A DNA stretch of 51,852 bases, from positions 1 to 51,852 of the forward strand of contig NZ_QJRP01000034.1 of assembly GCF_003205295.1 (NCBI RefSeq), written 5' to 3'. The stretch comes from Pseudomonas mosselii. Lineage in GTDB: Bacteria > Pseudomonadota > Gammaproteobacteria > Pseudomonadales > Pseudomonadaceae. Of this stretch, positions 50,294 through 51,852 are shown piece after piece; within the stretch, counting starts at the first letter, position 1; each line of letters starts with the position of its first letter. Under the pieces are notes generated by a model. The model had not been told where the DNA came from. It saw only the letters and a list, made by a program, of their open reading frames with translations, and did no database searches. The position numbers and the translations under genes were made by a program.

Positions 50294-51852
50294 ATGCGAA
50301 CCGCTCCCGCCGCGGCCAACGAAGTGCTGCGGGCGCTCAGGGCCTGCCGTGCCGGGCTTGGCAACGTTGCGCTGTTCACCGCGGTGATCAACGTGCTGAT
50401 GCTGGCCCCGGCACTGTACATGCTGCAGGTCTATGACCGGGTCCTGTCGTCGCGCAACGAGATGACCCTGTTGATGCTCAGCCTCATGGTGCTCGGGTTG
50501 TTCGCCTTCATGGGCCTGCTGGAGTGGCTGCGCAGCCAGGTGGTGATCCGCCTGGGCACGCGCATGGACATGGACCTCAACCCGCGGGTGTTCGAGGCCG
50601 CCTATGAGGCCAGCCTGGCCGGGCACAAGGGCGCTGCGGGGCAGATGCTCGCCGACCTGACCGCGTTGCGCCAGTTTGCCACCGGCCAGGCCCTGTTCGC
50701 GTTCTTCGACGCGCCGTGGTTCCCGGTATACCTGCTGGTGATGTTCATGTTCAGCCCATGGCTCGGCCTGATGGCGCTGCTGGGAGCGGTGCTGCTGACG
50801 CTGCTGGCCTGGGTCAACGAGCGCCTGACCCAGGCGCCGTTCGCCGAGGCCGGGCAGCTGTCGCAGCAGGCCGGTCTGGAAGCCAGCGCCAACCTGCGCA
50901 ACGCCGAGGTGATCGAGGCCATGGGCATGCTGGCGCCGGTGCGCCAGCGCTGGGCGCGCCTGCACCATGGCTTCCTGGCCCGGCAGAACCTGGGCAGCGA
51001 GCGCACCGCGGCGGTCACCGCGCTGACCAAGACCGTGCGCCTGGCCCTGCAGTCGCTGGTGCTCGGCCTGGGGGCCTGGCTGGCCATCGAGCAACTGATC
51101 ACGCCGGGGATGATGATCGCCGGGTCCATACTCATGGCCCGGGTGCTGGCACCGATCGACCAGTTGATCGGCGCCTGGCGTCAATGGAGTGGTGCGCGCC
51201 TGGCCTATCACCGCCTCAGCGAGCTGCTGCAGGCCCAGCCGCCGCGCCCGGCGGGCATGCCGCTGCCGGCACCGCACGGCAAGCTCACCCTCGAGCAGGT
51301 GGCGGCGACGCAGCCGGGCAGCAGCCGTCTGTGCCTGAACAACCTGGGCTTCGAACTGCCGGCGGGCGAGTCACTGGGGATCATCGGCCCGTCAGGCTCG
51401 GGCAAGTCGACCCTGGCGCGGCTGCTCGTCGGCGCCGTTGCCCCGGCGAGCGGCAAGGTCCGCCTGGATGGCGCGGACCTGAGGGTCTGGGACCGTGGCG
51501 CCTTGGGTCAGCATATCGGCTATCTGCCCCAGGACGTGCAACTGTTCGCCGGCAGCATCGCCGACAACATCGCCCGGCTCGGCCCGGTGGATGCCCAGCA
51601 GGTGGTGGCCGCGGCGCAACTGGCGGGAGTGCATGACATGATCCTCAAGCTGCCGGGTGGCTATGACACGCTGCTGGGGGAGGGCGGGCTGGGACTGTCC
51701 GGCGGCCAGCGCCAGCGCATCGGCCTGGCGCGGGCGTTGTACGGTCTGCCGGCACTGATCGTGCTCGACGAGCCCAATTCCAATCTCGATGAAGCCGGGG
51801 AGCAGGCGTTGGTCGAGGCCATTGCCAGGCTGCGCGAGCACAAGCGCACGTT
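50294..51852 (+). CDS. hasD: Type I secretion ABC transporter HasD (partial, 3' end cut by the window)
   Basis: Inner-membrane ABC exporter of the PrtD/HasD type. The open frame runs from ATG 50294 to the last base (about 519 codons) with no stop; full-length relatives have about 570-600 residues, so a C-terminal piece is missing. Residues 1 to about 300 form the membrane domain (VINVLMLAPALYMLQVYDRV, FFDAPWFPVYLLVMFMF). The ATPase domain has Walker A GPSGSGKST near 365, signature LGLSGGQRQRIGL near 465 and Walker B LIVLDEPNSNLDE. It should export HasA; hasE and the outer-membrane component would lie beyond the window. A weak GAGG precedes the start. Confidence 0.93.
   Translation, partial: MRTAPAAANEVLRALRACRAGLGNVALFTAVINVLMLAPALYMLQVYDRVLSSRNEMTLLMLSLMVLGLFAFMGLLEWLRSQVVIRLGTRMDMDLNPRVFEAAYEASLAGHKGAAGQMLADLTALRQFATGQALFAFFDAPWFPVYLLVMFMFSPWLGLMALLGAVLLTLLAWVNERLTQAPFAEAGQLSQQAGLEASANLRNAEVIEAMGMLAPVRQRWARLHHGFLARQNLGSERTAAVTALTKTVRLALQSLVLGLGAWLAIEQLITPGMMIAGSILMARVLAPIDQLIGAWRQWSGARLAYHRLSELLQAQPPRPAGMPLPAPHGKLTLEQVAATQPGSSRLCLNNLGFELPAGESLGIIGPSGSGKSTLARLLVGAVAPASGKVRLDGADLRVWDRGALGQHIGYLPQDVQLFAGSIADNIARLGPVDAQQVVAAAQLAGVHDMILKLPGGYDTLLGEGGLGLSGGQRQRIGLARALYGLPALIVLDEPNSNLDEAGEQALVEAIARLREHKRT

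Overview
The window is a gene-dense, GC-rich (low-to-mid 60s percent by eye) chromosomal segment of a fluorescent pseudomonad, most likely of the Pseudomonas putida group. The evidence is the gene content and order (mmsAB next to a LysR regulator, a McpS-type chemoreceptor, pcaHG, cioAB, rlmG, a PpoR-type LuxR solo, fpr, mscL, radA) and the repeated REP motif built around GCGGGGCAAGCCCGCTCC. I recall much of this order from P. putida KT2440. The heme-acquisition (has) locus at the right end is, as I recall, better known from relatives such as P. entomophila, P. mosselii or P. fluorescens. No prophage, insertion sequence, CRISPR array or tRNA gene was seen.

Left end (1-12.0 kb): the 3' tail of a 5S rRNA gene and its terminator, a REP pair, then recC-recB-recD with 4-nt stop/start overlaps (RecBCD recombination nuclease), followed by yfiR-yfiN-yfiB, a cyclic-di-GMP signalling module. 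Next (12.0-16.5 kb) comes a LysR regulator divergent from mmsA-mmsB (valine catabolism), a small cupin gene, and an orphan 87-residue gene of lower GC.

Centre (16.5-22.2 kb): a tight six-gene minus-strand operon. It encodes a CDP-alcohol phosphotransferase, an alpha/beta-hydrolase fused to a methyltransferase, a PAP2-like domain fused to a dual-specificity phosphatase, a small membrane protein, a PlsC-like acyltransferase and a CdsA paralogue. Four of the six match the E. coli ynbABCD genes in domain content. Together they look like a dedicated and poorly understood lipid-synthesis pathway, and this is my main candidate for an undescribed system. It is followed by a hicAB toxin-antitoxin locus whose toxin gene carries a one-base insertion, a YgiN-like/MdaB quinone pair with a LysR gene, gamma-glutamyltransferase, and an McpS-like chemoreceptor (to 28.9 kb).

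Right half (29-52 kb): a zinc metallopeptidase divergent from pcaHG (protocatechuate ring cleavage; a 20-bp palindrome lies between them), a secreted cupin, a LysR regulator, trmA, a purine permease with a structured leader, an MFS transporter, and the cyanide-insensitive oxidase cioAB. The cio operon has a perfect Anr/FNR box upstream and a 46-codon DUF2474-type gene downstream. Then come rlmG, the LuxR solo ppoR divergent from fpr, mscL, radA, and the iron/heme locus hasI-hasS-hasR-hasA-hasD (sigma factor, anti-sigma factor, receptor, hemophore, secretion ATPase). hasD runs off the window end.

Gene families are called from motifs and translated sequence alone; no database search was run. 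Locus comparisons to KT2440 and E. coli are from memory.
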